Assembly: GCA_031409855.1 (NCBI GenBank)
Contig: JANNYA010000168.1
Location: forward strand, 15,634 to 79,633
Source of the DNA: JANNYA01 sp031409855
Lineage (GTDB): Bacteria > Pseudomonadota > Gammaproteobacteria > Xanthomonadales > SZUA-5
Reading direction: 5' to 3'
DNA: 64,000 nucleotides
Under the pieces are notes generated by a model, which was not told where the DNA came from, searched no databases, and saw only the letters and a program-made list of their open reading frames with translations. Each line of letters begins with the position of its first letter. Position 1 is the stretch's first letter. Below are positions 45,649 to 53,008 of this stretch, piece after piece. The translations under genes and the position numbers were made by a program.

Positions 45649-46940
45649 TGATCCTGATCTTGCCTCGCTTTCGCGGGTTGCCGAAGTTTGCCGAAAACAG
45701 CCCGTACGGATGGAGCAACTTTTTTGGAAATCTATTTGGTGGTCGCGGTGAGAATGAAAAGAACGCTGATGAGATGGGCGAAGGCGACCATTTAGGCGAC
45801 AACAAATTAGTAGCAGTGCGCGCTGCTTCGAATGCTCGTAAGGCTCTCAACACTGCGGCTGAGGCTGTAAAGGACGTTTATGTAGCGGACGTTACCGGGC
45901 GGCTAGCTGCTGCAGGGCTAATGTCTATCGGTGGAAAATTATTTCAGGTCGTTGCAGATAAATACGGTCGGTTACGGGCAGTGCCTTGCAATTGTTTTGT
46001 TGCTGGCACGTTAGTTCTCACGGATAACGGACTTGTTCCAATTGAAACTATCAAGGTTGGTGACAAAGTTGCGGCGCGCGACGACAAAACGGGCGAGAGC
46101 GAATTTCGCGAAGTATTACAATTGTTTGGCAATCCAGACAAAGCCGTTTTGAATGTTGAATTTACGGACGCACTGGGAACGCGCGAAATCTTTGAGGTAA
46201 CTGCCGAACACCCGTTTATGACTGAGAACGGGTGGGTAGAAGCATCGAAACTGATGCTTGGGATGCAACTCAAGACTTATGATGGTCGTGCATTGAACTT
46301 TGTCAATCGTATTGATGAAGGTGTTCATGCCCGGACGTACAACTTTGAAGTGGACGAGTTTCATACTTACTTCGTTGGTAGGAGTGGAGTATGGGTTCAT
46401 AATTCCGGTGATTGTTGGAAAATGACGTCGATATTTGGACATGCGTTTCGATATCACGGAAGCGGGAAGAAAATTGCTATGTCACTCGCTGATACCGCTA
46501 GAACAACCGGTACGCCCCAAGGACAATGGATGAACAACGCTGCGGCCGCACAATTAATTAGCTCTCAAGGAATTATCAAAGGGGTCACTGAGATGAACAT
46601 TCCCCCTGGACTAAGCGTGAATACCGCAGGCGAAAATATCGCCGAGTTCCAAAATGCGGGCTTCAACCCAAGACTTTCTGTGTTCAAAGCTTTTCCCAAG
46701 GTATTTGTCCAAGCCGCACAGCCAAGATCGACGCACACTGCGGTTGACGCAGTGAAATGTTCCGGCTTGTGTTGGATCGACGAGTTGGCGGCTGATGGAG
46801 CGTACATGGCCACTGCACCAACTACCGCTTGCGCTTTGTTTGTACTATCTCGGCGGCATGGCTTGGGTGGTTTGGGGTATTTCGGCCAGGATCGCAGTGT
46901 CGGTGACAAGCCACTGGGTGGTTACGTACTTCGCCCATAA
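45648..46940 (+). CDS. Orphan RHS C-terminal module: Hint domain plus toxin tip (no RHS body)
   Basis: An open frame of 430 codons with only a TTG start and no Shine-Dalgarno. RHS-tip similarity begins at NSPYGWSNFFGNLF (from 45696), i.e. right after where DPxG would end an RHS core. Residues 116-252 form a Hint domain (CFVAGTLVLTDNGLVPIETI, TAEHPFM, FEVDEFHTYFVG, VWVHNS) that would self-cleave to free the tip. The tip (about 253-385; FGHAFRYHGSGKKIAM, GQWMNNAAAA) looks nuclease-like but was not assigned. The frame runs out of frame into desaturase DNA after about 46780, so the natural C-terminus is probably lost. No immunity gene follows. Confidence 0.65.
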   Translation: MILILPRFRGLPKFAENSPYGWSNFFGNLFGGRGENEKNADEMGEGDHLGDNKLVAVRAASNARKALNTAAEAVKDVYVADVTGRLAAAGLMSIGGKLFQVVADKYGRLRAVPCNCFVAGTLVLTDNGLVPIETIKVGDKVAARDDKTGESEFREVLQLFGNPDKAVLNVEFTDALGTREIFEVTAEHPFMTENGWVEASKLMLGMQLKTYDGRALNFVNRIDEGVHARTYNFEVDEFHTYFVGRSGVWVHNSGDCWKMTSIFGHAFRYHGSGKKIAMSLADTARTTGTPQGQWMNNAAAAQLISSQGIIKGVTEMNIPPGLSVNTAGENIAEFQNAGFNPRLSVFKAFPKVFVQAAQPRSTHTAVDAVKCSGLCWIDELAADGAYMATAPTTACALFVLSRRHGLGGLGYFGQDRSVGDKPLGGYVLRP

Positions 46941-47214
46941 TCCTGAGCCCGGAAAGTGGCGCGTGCTTAGCGCAGGGGTACAAGCCTCAAACTTGCCGTG
47001 GGTTGCGCTGCTAACCCACGGCGAGTGCTGGCACAACAATCACCACGCGTTTCCAGAATCGGTGCAGCTTGGGCTAGAATTCGGCCAGTTGGACACAGGC
47101 TGGCTGGTGCTTAGACTGCTTAAGAAATTGGGGCTGGTATCTCAACTCGGTGTCCCTCGCGTTGTGGCATCTCGGGATGATCTGGTGTTGGAAGCTTCTG
47201 GTCACATCAAGTAG
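46781..47214 (+). pseudogene. Fatty-acid desaturase, C-terminal fragment
   Basis: From about 46783 the frame reads SWRLMERTWPLHQLPLALCL, continuing with GISARIAVSVTSHWVVTYFAHN and GECWHNNHHAFPESVQLGLE, the last histidine box (HNNHH) of membrane acyl-CoA desaturases. It lacks the N-terminal boxes, found at 35595-35881. The two halves would join into a normal desaturase but for a missing ~60-residue middle. Any translation from the internal ATG at 46795 would be inactive. Confidence 0.82.
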
Positions 47215-47248
47215 CTGCCCCAATACTGACTAAATTGGCGTTCTTTGA

Positions 47249-48277
47249 CTACGAAGCCAGCGTCGCCAAGCCCTGTTCCGCAAGTAAACTGACCATCGCC
47301 CCGACTTCATTCGCGCGCGCGTTTGAGGCATTGCCTAACGCCGCGCGCTTTTTAACGCCTTGCGCAATCGCGGCTAAGCGGAAAAAGTTAAACGCTAAAT
47401 AGAACGGCCAATCAGCGGGTTTTACACGGCCGGAGCTTGCGAAATAGTCTGCTAGCCATTCGGACTCGTTCGGAATTTCCAGCTCAGCCCGATTTTTTCC
47501 AGCCAAACCCGGCAGCGTCGGATTTGAAGGAAGGCGCAAGGCCATGCAGAAATAGCCCGCATCGCTCAATGCTTCACCGAGTGTGGATAGCTCCCAATCC
47601 ATCACGGCGATAATTCTGGGCTCGGTCGGATGAAACATCAAATTGTCGACCCGAAAGTCGCCATGTACCAAAGCTGGCGCGCCTACATTGTCGGCAGGAA
47701 CCCGCGCATTTAGGCTTGCGATTAGCTGATCCATGGCAGGAATCGTTTCGGTAGCGCTTTGCTGATATTGCTCGCCCCAACGCTTGAGCTGGCGCGCGAA
47801 ATAATTGCCGGACTTGCCGTAGTCGGCTAGCCCAATTTCGCTCGGATGTAGCCGGTGAATTGCGCCCAGCACGCGGGCAATTTCGCGGTAGTAAGCGGCG
47901 CGTTCGTTCGCCGCGATTTCTGGCAGCGCTGGGTCCCAAAACACCCGGCCATCGACATATTCCATGAGATAAAATGCGCTGCCGATAATCGTATCATCAA
48001 CACACAAATGCAGTGGCCGCGCGACCGGCACGTCAGTAGTTGATAACGCAGAAAGGACGCGAAATTCGCGATCCACAGCGTGCGCAGAAGCGAGCAGCAC
48101 ACCTGGTGGTTTTCGGCGCAATACATAATTTCCGCTCGCCGCGCGTATCAAATAAGTCGGGTTTGACTGCCCGCCTTTGAACTTCTCAGCGTTTAGTGGC
48201 CCGGCGAAACCAGGAACATGCGCAACTAAATAATCGGACAGCGCCGCTTCCGGCAGGGCAAGAGTGGAAACAGTCAT
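47249..48277 (-). CDS. APH/ACAD10-like phosphotransferase family protein
   Basis: A 342-residue aminoglycoside-phosphotransferase-fold protein. Seen: FKGGQSNPTYLI and YVLRRKPPGVLL (nucleotide loop and Lys), VLSALSTTDVPVARPL, YLMEYVDGRVFWDP, and the catalytic VHGDFRVDNLMFHP with IAVMDWELSTLGEALSDAGYF. The FxGGQSNPT and RRKPPG wording is that of the group found beside acyl-CoA dehydrogenases, thought to phosphorylate hydroxyacyl-CoA in catabolism. No dehydrogenase is adjacent. A real antibiotic kinase is unlikely. Confidence 0.85.
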   Translation of the reverse strand: MTVSTLALPEAALSDYLVAHVPGFAGPLNAEKFKGGQSNPTYLIRAASGNYVLRRKPPGVLLASAHAVDREFRVLSALSTTDVPVARPLHLCVDDTIIGSAFYLMEYVDGRVFWDPALPEIAANERAAYYREIARVLGAIHRLHPSEIGLADYGKSGNYFARQLKRWGEQYQQSATETIPAMDQLIASLNARVPADNVGAPALVHGDFRVDNLMFHPTEPRIIAVMDWELSTLGEALSDAGYFCMALRLPSNPTLPGLAGKNRAELEIPNESEWLADYFASSGRVKPADWPFYLAFNFFRLAAIAQGVKKRAALGNASNARANEVGAMVSLLAEQGLATLAS

Positions 48278-48357
48278 AGTTGGCCTAGTTCGCAGTGAAG
48301 CGCAAGCATAGCCGAACTATAAGGGTGCGCTAGTCGATCAAAACCAGCGCGGTAAAT

Positions 48358-48918
48358 TCAGTCCGCAGGCGACACCGCAACCCGTACGCGCATTTTTTCG
48401 CCTGGGTCATAGTCCATACGCGAGCTATAAACTTCACCGCGATAGCGATACTGCACGTCGTAACCAACTACTTCTTTGCGCTCGACGTACTGATCCACGA
48501 CCCGGCATTCGCTGCGCACTGAGCGTTCGGTACCTTGCGGATTGTTCGATGCATCGACTTCGCGCCCGACTGCGCCACCAACGACTGCGCCAGCAACCGT
48601 CGCTGCACGGCGGCCATCACCACCACCGACTTGGTTGCCCAATGCCGCACCAACCAAAGCACCAATCACAGTACCGGCGTTGGTGTTGTCATACCTTCTA
48701 TTGCGCTCGGTGCTGACATCCGAGCAAACCTCGCGTGGCCTTGCCTCTTGCACGGTTTCATAAATTGGATCACTGCGTAAAACATCGGCAAAACCAAAAC
48801 TGATCGCTTCTTCAGGGCCGAGTTCGGCACTTTCATAGCCTTGCGCGATGACCGGTGTAGCGGTTGCAAGCGTGATTAAGGTGGCAAGAACTGTGGTTAT
48901 TTGGCGATGACTAGTCAT
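48358..48918 (-). CDS. Glycine-zipper 2TM domain envelope protein
   Basis: A 186-residue exported protein: signal peptide ending ATATPVIAQ, then a glycine zipper NAGTVIGALVGAALGNQVGGGDGRRAAT-type segment with VAGAVVGGAVGREV, as in the Rickettsia 17-kDa antigen family, and a C-terminal RSECRVVDQYVERKEVVGYDVQYRYRG stretch shared by proteobacterial members. No lipobox is seen. These proteins associate with the outer membrane; the exact role is unknown. ATG 48918 begins the signal peptide. Confidence 0.85.
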   Translation of the reverse strand: MTSHRQITTVLATLITLATATPVIAQGYESAELGPEEAISFGFADVLRSDPIYETVQEARPREVCSDVSTERNRRYDNTNAGTVIGALVGAALGNQVGGGDGRRAATVAGAVVGGAVGREVDASNNPQGTERSVRSECRVVDQYVERKEVVGYDVQYRYRGEVYSSRMDYDPGEKMRVRVAVSPAD

Positions 48919-48985
48919 TGTGGTCCTTAGATTTAAACGCCCTGTTGCCAGGACTCCCGAGGCGAAGCCGAAAAAACAAACCATT

Positions 48986-49014
48986 TCTGCCGTGTTCGCT
49001 TCGCGAAGACTCCG
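48986..49014 (+). repeat. Degenerate copy E of the dispersed repeat
   Basis: TTCTGCCGTGTTCGCTTCGC followed by GAAGACTCC resembles copy B (TTTGCCGTGTCGCTTTCGCGAGACTTG) with several changes. It lies upstream of the glycine-zipper gene. Confidence 0.35.
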
Positions 49015-49170
49015 AAGTATTTGCCTAATTCCTAATAATCCGTTTGTAGCGAATTCGGAACAGTGTGCATTCCAGCATCGTCAGACTGAACATAAACTGA
49101 CATTTTGCTCTAGCGCTAATCGCGTTCGGTTTCGCGTTAGCTAGCCCAGCAGGCAAGCTAGGCCTGTAGC

Positions 49171-50406
49171 CTAGGAATGCGCGAAAAACACGCGTTGCGC
49201 CACTCCTTCAAGTTCCCATCCTGAAAAGACTAGATTTTTGCCACGGCTTAAGGTGCTTTCACTACTTTGGCGCACACGCTGGTGCCGATCCAGAAGCAGC
49301 CAATCGCTTTGCACGATTCCCAGAATACGCGCGGGGTTGATGCTGGTGACGTCGCTCCAGCGTTTAGGTGTCAAAACCCCTTCGTCAATGAGCTTGAGCG
49401 ACAGTGGTAACAGCGCTTCGATGGTGCTGGCACCCGGCTCGGTCATCGGAAACGGCGCAATTTTGGCATCACGGTCGTGCGGCGCATGGTCAGAGCAAAT
49501 GGCATCAATAACGCCTGAGCGCAATCCTTCGCGCAACGCATCGCGATCTTCAGCGCGCCGCAACGGCGGGCGCAGATGCATATTCGGCCGGAAGCCGATC
49601 AGATCGTTTTCACAAAGGAACAAGTGCGTTAGTGCCACATCGCAAGTAACTAGCGCGCCGCGCTGCTTGGCATTGGCAATTAATTCCACGCTGCGCGCAC
49701 AGCTGATACGGCTAATGTGGGCGCGCACACCGGTTTCTTCGATCAACATTAAATCGCGCGCCAAAGCCAGCGTCTCCGCGCTTTCCGGGATCCCCGGTAA
49801 TCCTAAACGTGCGGCAACGCGGCCATCGTGGGCAATGCCATCTTCACTCAGATATTTATCGATGGGATGCAAAAACAGCGTCACATTAAAGTTTTTCGCA
49901 TACTGCATGGCGCGACGCAAAAAATTGCTGTTGCACGTCGCTGCGCTACCGGAACTTAAAGCCGCACAGCCGGCAGCGGTTAAACCCGCATATTCGCTCA
50001 ACTCCTCACCGCGCAAACCCTTACTCATTGCGCCCAATGGCAAAACCCGCGCGCCCCCGGCTCTAAAGGCACCGCGCGCACGATTTCGAATCAGCTCAAC
50101 CACGGCGGTGGAATCAATGCACGGTTCGGTATCCGGCGCGCAGGCAATAATCGAAATCCCGGCGTTACGCGCCGCCAGCGCTTCGCTTTTGATCGTGGCC
50201 TTTTGCGGTGCGCCAGGTTCGCGCAAGCGGGCATATAGATCTATAAGTGCGGGCACCAGCCAATACTTTCCAGGAACTTCGGCGGGCGGCAAAACTTCCT
50301 GAAAACCTTCGCGTGCGTGCGCGCTCAGCTCGCCGGTGCTTGATAGCCACGCTTTGCTGAGCAGATCAGTATCGGTGCGTGGGTCGATCAGTCGCATGGT
50401 GCTCAT
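49171..50406 (-). CDS. pyrX: Dihydroorotase-like protein lacking the zinc HxH motif (PyrX/PyrC')
   Basis: A 411-residue amidohydrolase-fold homologue of dihydroorotase. Where active enzymes have GxIDxHxHLREPG this one reads ALIDLYARLREPG: both zinc histidines are replaced (Tyr, Arg). FLHPID and CSDHAPH remain. Such inactive members occur next to pyrB in pseudomonads and relatives, where they are structural partners of aspartate transcarbamoylase; catalytic PyrC is encoded elsewhere. It follows pyrB by 57 bp in the same direction. Confidence 0.85.
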   Translation of the reverse strand: MSTMRLIDPRTDTDLLSKAWLSSTGELSAHAREGFQEVLPPAEVPGKYWLVPALIDLYARLREPGAPQKATIKSEALAARNAGISIIACAPDTEPCIDSTAVVELIRNRARGAFRAGGARVLPLGAMSKGLRGEELSEYAGLTAAGCAALSSGSAATCNSNFLRRAMQYAKNFNVTLFLHPIDKYLSEDGIAHDGRVAARLGLPGIPESAETLALARDLMLIEETGVRAHISRISCARSVELIANAKQRGALVTCDVALTHLFLCENDLIGFRPNMHLRPPLRRAEDRDALREGLRSGVIDAICSDHAPHDRDAKIAPFPMTEPGASTIEALLPLSLKLIDEGVLTPKRWSDVTSINPARILGIVQSDWLLLDRHQRVRQSSESTLSRGKNLVFSGWELEGVAQRVFFAHS

Positions 50407-50463
50407 CGTGATGTTGCCTGCATTTTTTATCTCAATAAAGATTCGGTTATTCAGCGCTACGCA

Positions 50464-51402
50464 TCAAACCACACGGGGCACCTGCGCCCCCAGCACTTTC
50501 GCCATCACCGCCATGCGCACGACCAAGCCGTTGCTGACTTGCTGACTAATAACGCTTTGCGGCCCGTCGGCTACTTCAGAGGCGATTTCGACGCCGCGAT
50601 TCATCGGGCCGGGGTGCATCACGATACAGTTGGGTTTTGCGCGTTTGAGTAGCTCAGCGGTCAAGCCGTAATGGCGAAAGTATTCGCGTTCCGAGGGTAA
50701 AAATGCGCCTTTCATGCGTTCGCGCTGCAAGCGCAGCATAATCACGACATCAACATCGCAAATCGCTTCGCTCAGCTTTGCGAAATAGCTAATACCAAAA
50801 TCACTTAAATTCGGCGGCATCAGCGTCATCGGCCCGCACACCCGAATTTCACCCGTGCGCAGTAGATTCAAGGCTTGAAAATCACTGCGCGCAACGCGCG
50901 AGTGCAGCACGTCGCCGACAATCAATACTTTCAACTCAGTAAAGTCTTTCTTGTGCTGGCGGATCGTCAACATGTCGAGCAATGCCTGCGTTGGGTGCGC
51001 ATGGCGGCCATCGCCCGCATTTAAAATACTGACGTGCGGCGCTGCATGTTCGGCAAAAAAGCGTGCTGCGCCACTGGCTTGATGGCGCACCACAAACAAA
51101 TCACAGTGCATGGCTTCTAAGGTTGCCATCGTATCGAGCAGGCTTTCGCCTTTGCTGGCGCTTGAGAACGCCACATCTAAATTCACCACGTCAGCGCTTA
51201 AACGGCTTGCCGCCAGCTCAAAAGTGGTGCGCGTGCGGGTGCTGGCTTCAAAAAATAGATTCACTACGGTTTTACCGCGTAGAAGCGGCAGTTTCCGGCT
51301 GCCGCGCGCGGACAATTCACGCAAAGTTTCAGCAGTGTCCAACAGCTCAATCAGCTGCGCCGGTTTGAGCGATTCGATATCCAGGAGATGGCGCAGCGTC
51401 AT
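50464..51402 (-). CDS. pyrB: Aspartate carbamoyltransferase catalytic subunit
   Basis: A 312-residue enzyme joining carbamoyl phosphate and aspartate in pyrimidine synthesis. Motifs: EASTRTRTTFELAA (carbamoyl phosphate), NAGDGRHAHPTQALLDM, and MHPGPMNRGVEI with the Arg for aspartate. No pyrI gene is present, in keeping with the dodecameric PyrB-PyrX form. It lies between pyrR (42 bp upstream) and pyrX. Confidence 0.96.
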   Translation of the reverse strand: MTLRHLLDIESLKPAQLIELLDTAETLRELSARGSRKLPLLRGKTVVNLFFEASTRTRTTFELAASRLSADVVNLDVAFSSASKGESLLDTMATLEAMHCDLFVVRHQASGAARFFAEHAAPHVSILNAGDGRHAHPTQALLDMLTIRQHKKDFTELKVLIVGDVLHSRVARSDFQALNLLRTGEIRVCGPMTLMPPNLSDFGISYFAKLSEAICDVDVVIMLRLQRERMKGAFLPSEREYFRHYGLTAELLKRAKPNCIVMHPGPMNRGVEIASEVADGPQSVISQQVSNGLVVRMAVMAKVLGAQVPRVV

Positions 51403-51444
51403 TTTAAATTCCTTTTGAAGATTCCTAAACTACGCTTCGTCGCC

Positions 51445-51948
51445 CTATTCTGCTGCCCGCACGCGACGTTCCAAGCTTAGCGGCGATGGCCCGCGCAGTT
51501 TGATCACTTCCGCTTTGGCTAGGCTAATGCTCAATGCGCAAACATCCGGTTGAATTGGCAGCTCGCGGCCATCGCGGGCGATCAAACACACCAGCGTGAT
51601 CGACTTTGGTCGCCCATAGTCAAACAGTTCATTCATCGCCGCGCGAATCGTACGCCCGGTATAAACAATATCGTCGACCAAAATGACATCGCGGCCATTA
51701 ATGTCGACGGGAATATGGCTCGCGCGGTCGTGGGCGTGCAGCCCACTCTGGGCGAAATCGTCGCGATAGAAACTGATATTCAGCGCGCCGAGCGGGCTTG
51801 CAAGTTTCAGCTCGGTATGCAGCCGCCCAGCCAACAGCGCACCGCCAGAGTAAATGCCGATCATCGCCGGGTGCGAAATGGCGCGATCAGCCAAATACGT
51901 TCGTAGTGACTGAGTCAGCGCATGCAACAGTGATTCTGCGTCAAGCAT
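51445..51948 (-). CDS. pyrR: PyrR-type uracil phosphoribosyltransferase / pyrimidine operon regulator
   Basis: A 167-residue phosphoribosyltransferase-fold protein with the PRPP loop VILVDDIVYTGRTIRAAMNELFDYGRP and DRELPIQ-like ending (RDGRELPIQPDVCA). In Bacillus PyrR is an RNA-binding attenuator; in gammaproteobacteria the homologue keeps the gene order but its regulatory role is less clear. It overlaps ruvX by 8 bp. Confidence 0.93.
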   Translation of the reverse strand: MLDAESLLHALTQSLRTYLADRAISHPAMIGIYSGGALLAGRLHTELKLASPLGALNISFYRDDFAQSGLHAHDRASHIPVDINGRDVILVDDIVYTGRTIRAAMNELFDYGRPKSITLVCLIARDGRELPIQPDVCALSISLAKAEVIKLRGPSPLSLERRVRAAE

Positions 51949-52417
51949 TTTCGTTGGTATCCATGGGTGCAGCTAACGCGGGGCGTGCGGAGCTCAGCTC
52001 GATCAAATGGCGCTCTAAAATGACTGCGGCGGCCCAGGCGTCGACCGCCTGCGCTTGTTTACGCCGCGCTTGACCTAGCGCGCGTTTTTCCGCGAACAGT
52101 GCTTTGGCGTTGCGGGTGCTTGAACGCTCGTCGATCAGTATCACTGGCTTTTTCAGGCGGCTGCTTAACTCAATGGCGAATTTACGCGCGCGTTTACTGA
52201 TCGGCTGTTCCGCGCCCTCGATGGTCAGCGGTAAGCCCACGGCATAACCAAAAGGCTGCCATTCGCGTTCTAACTTTGCCAGTGCGCGCCAAAATTCTTC
52301 CTCTGGCTGCGCCGGAATGCTGCTCAGCGGCCGCGCGGTGCCGGTAAGTGTTGAGCCTACCGCGATACCGATCAGCTGTGTGCCGACATCAATGCCTAAC
52401 CAGGTGGGATTATCCAT
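51941..52417 (-). CDS. ruvX: Putative pre-16S rRNA nuclease (RuvX/YqgF)
   Basis: A 158-residue RNase H-like fold protein: WLGIDVGTQLIGIAVG (first acidic residue), AVGLPLTIEGAEQPISKRARKFA, VILIDERSSTRNA and DAWAAAVILERHL. YqgF trims the 5' end of 16S rRNA. It heads the operon ruvX-pyrR-pyrB-pyrX; yqgE, usually just upstream, is missing here. Confidence 0.93.
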   Translation of the reverse strand: MDNPTWLGIDVGTQLIGIAVGSTLTGTARPLSSIPAQPEEEFWRALAKLEREWQPFGYAVGLPLTIEGAEQPISKRARKFAIELSSRLKKPVILIDERSSTRNAKALFAEKRALGQARRKQAQAVDAWAAAVILERHLIELSSARPALAAPMDTNENA

Positions 52418-52520
52418 GCCGTGGAGGGTAGCGGCGGCGCTGGTTTAGAACAAGTTGTGCCCGCGCTATGTCCGAAAATGGGACAGAACCGCGACCAAAT
52501 TTCGAAATTGAAATGGCTTG

Positions 52521-52724
52521 TTACCTGAAGCTGCCGGGCAAGTAGGAGGCAAAGTTTCCCGGCGTTTCGGCGGAATCCACCACAACTTGGGCTGCGGCCT
52601 CTATAGGCGCGGTCAAATTCGCCACATGGCTAACTATTTGACCATTTTCACCGACAGCAAAGGCAGCACTAAGGACTAAGGCAAGGGCGCTAGCGTACAA
52701 AAAGCGGGTGCGTATGGTGTACAT
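52521..52724 (-). CDS. Small exported protein of unknown function
   Basis: A 67-residue protein with an apparent signal peptide (MYTIRTRFLYASALALVLSAAFA) and a ~44-residue mature part, VGENGQIVSHVANLTAPIEAAAQVVVDSAETPGNFASYLPGSFR. The Shine-Dalgarno is weak and no family was recognised. It lies upstream of ruvX in the same direction. Confidence 0.5.
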   Translation of the reverse strand: MYTIRTRFLYASALALVLSAAFAVGENGQIVSHVANLTAPIEAAAQVVVDSAETPGNFASYLPGSFR

Positions 52725-52806
52725 GGTGGAATCTCTGATGATTGTCAAAACCTGTATTGCAAAAGCCGTGCCTCTTGACTGAGAGAGTCGAATCAGTCCC
52801 GATTAA

Positions 52807-52893
52807 AGCCAGAAACCGCATTCGCGTGGTAATACGGCAGCCAAAAACCGCATTCGCGTTAATAGGCTTCGACAGTCAAAAATCGTATTCGTT
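52807..52893. repeat. Three spaced imperfect repeats upstream of the M1 aminopeptidase
   Basis: AGCCAGAAACCGCATTCGCG (52807), AGCCAAAAACCGCATTCGCG (52839) and AGTCAAAAATCGTATTCGTT (52873) recur with 32-34-bp spacing. A weaker match (TGTCAAAACCTGTATTGC) lies near 52742, two periods upstream. The even spacing on one helix face suggests iterated protein-binding sites. Confidence 0.65.
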
Positions 52894-53008
52894 CCCAGCC
52901 CTGCGAACCAGTCGAAACGTGCCGCCCAGATTTTACGACCCAGCTCGCATAGAAAACATGACGCCGCCGCTAATTCCTGCGATTCTTGTGACTCTTTAAA
53001 GATCGAGA

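Larger units (their letters stand above)
35882..46780. other. RHS polymorphic-toxin island replacing the middle of the desaturase gene
   Basis: About 10.9 kb lies between the two desaturase fragments. It holds an RHS toxin, its candidate immunity lipoprotein, a palindrome cluster and an orphan Hint-toxin tip. No transposase, integrase, tRNA or clear target-site duplication was seen at either end; the junctions are placed only to within about 20 bp from where desaturase similarity stops. The left 150 bp and the toxin-tip region (44.2-46.7 kb) are visibly richer in A+T than the flanks, fitting acquisition from elsewhere. Confidence 0.75.

Noticed and set aside
35882..46780. Composite transposon or prophage carrying the toxin
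   Set aside because: No transposase, integrase, phage gene or terminal repeats were found at the edges.
46795..47214. Complete small membrane protein gene
   Set aside because: Sequence is the C-terminal third of a desaturase whose N-terminal part lies 11 kb upstream; starting at the internal ATG would leave only one histidine box.
47249..48277. Aminoglycoside resistance kinase
   Set aside because: Motifs RRKPPG and FKGGQSNPTY place it with the acyl-CoA-dehydrogenase-linked group, not drug kinases.
49238..50302. 354-codon open frame on the + strand
   Set aside because: It is the complement of the pyrX coding region, is rich in Ser/Arg with no motif, and has no Shine-Dalgarno.
52742..52893. 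Possible short CRISPR array
   Set aside because: Units are imperfect, only ~20 bp with 11-13-bp gaps, too short for spacers, and no cas gene is near.
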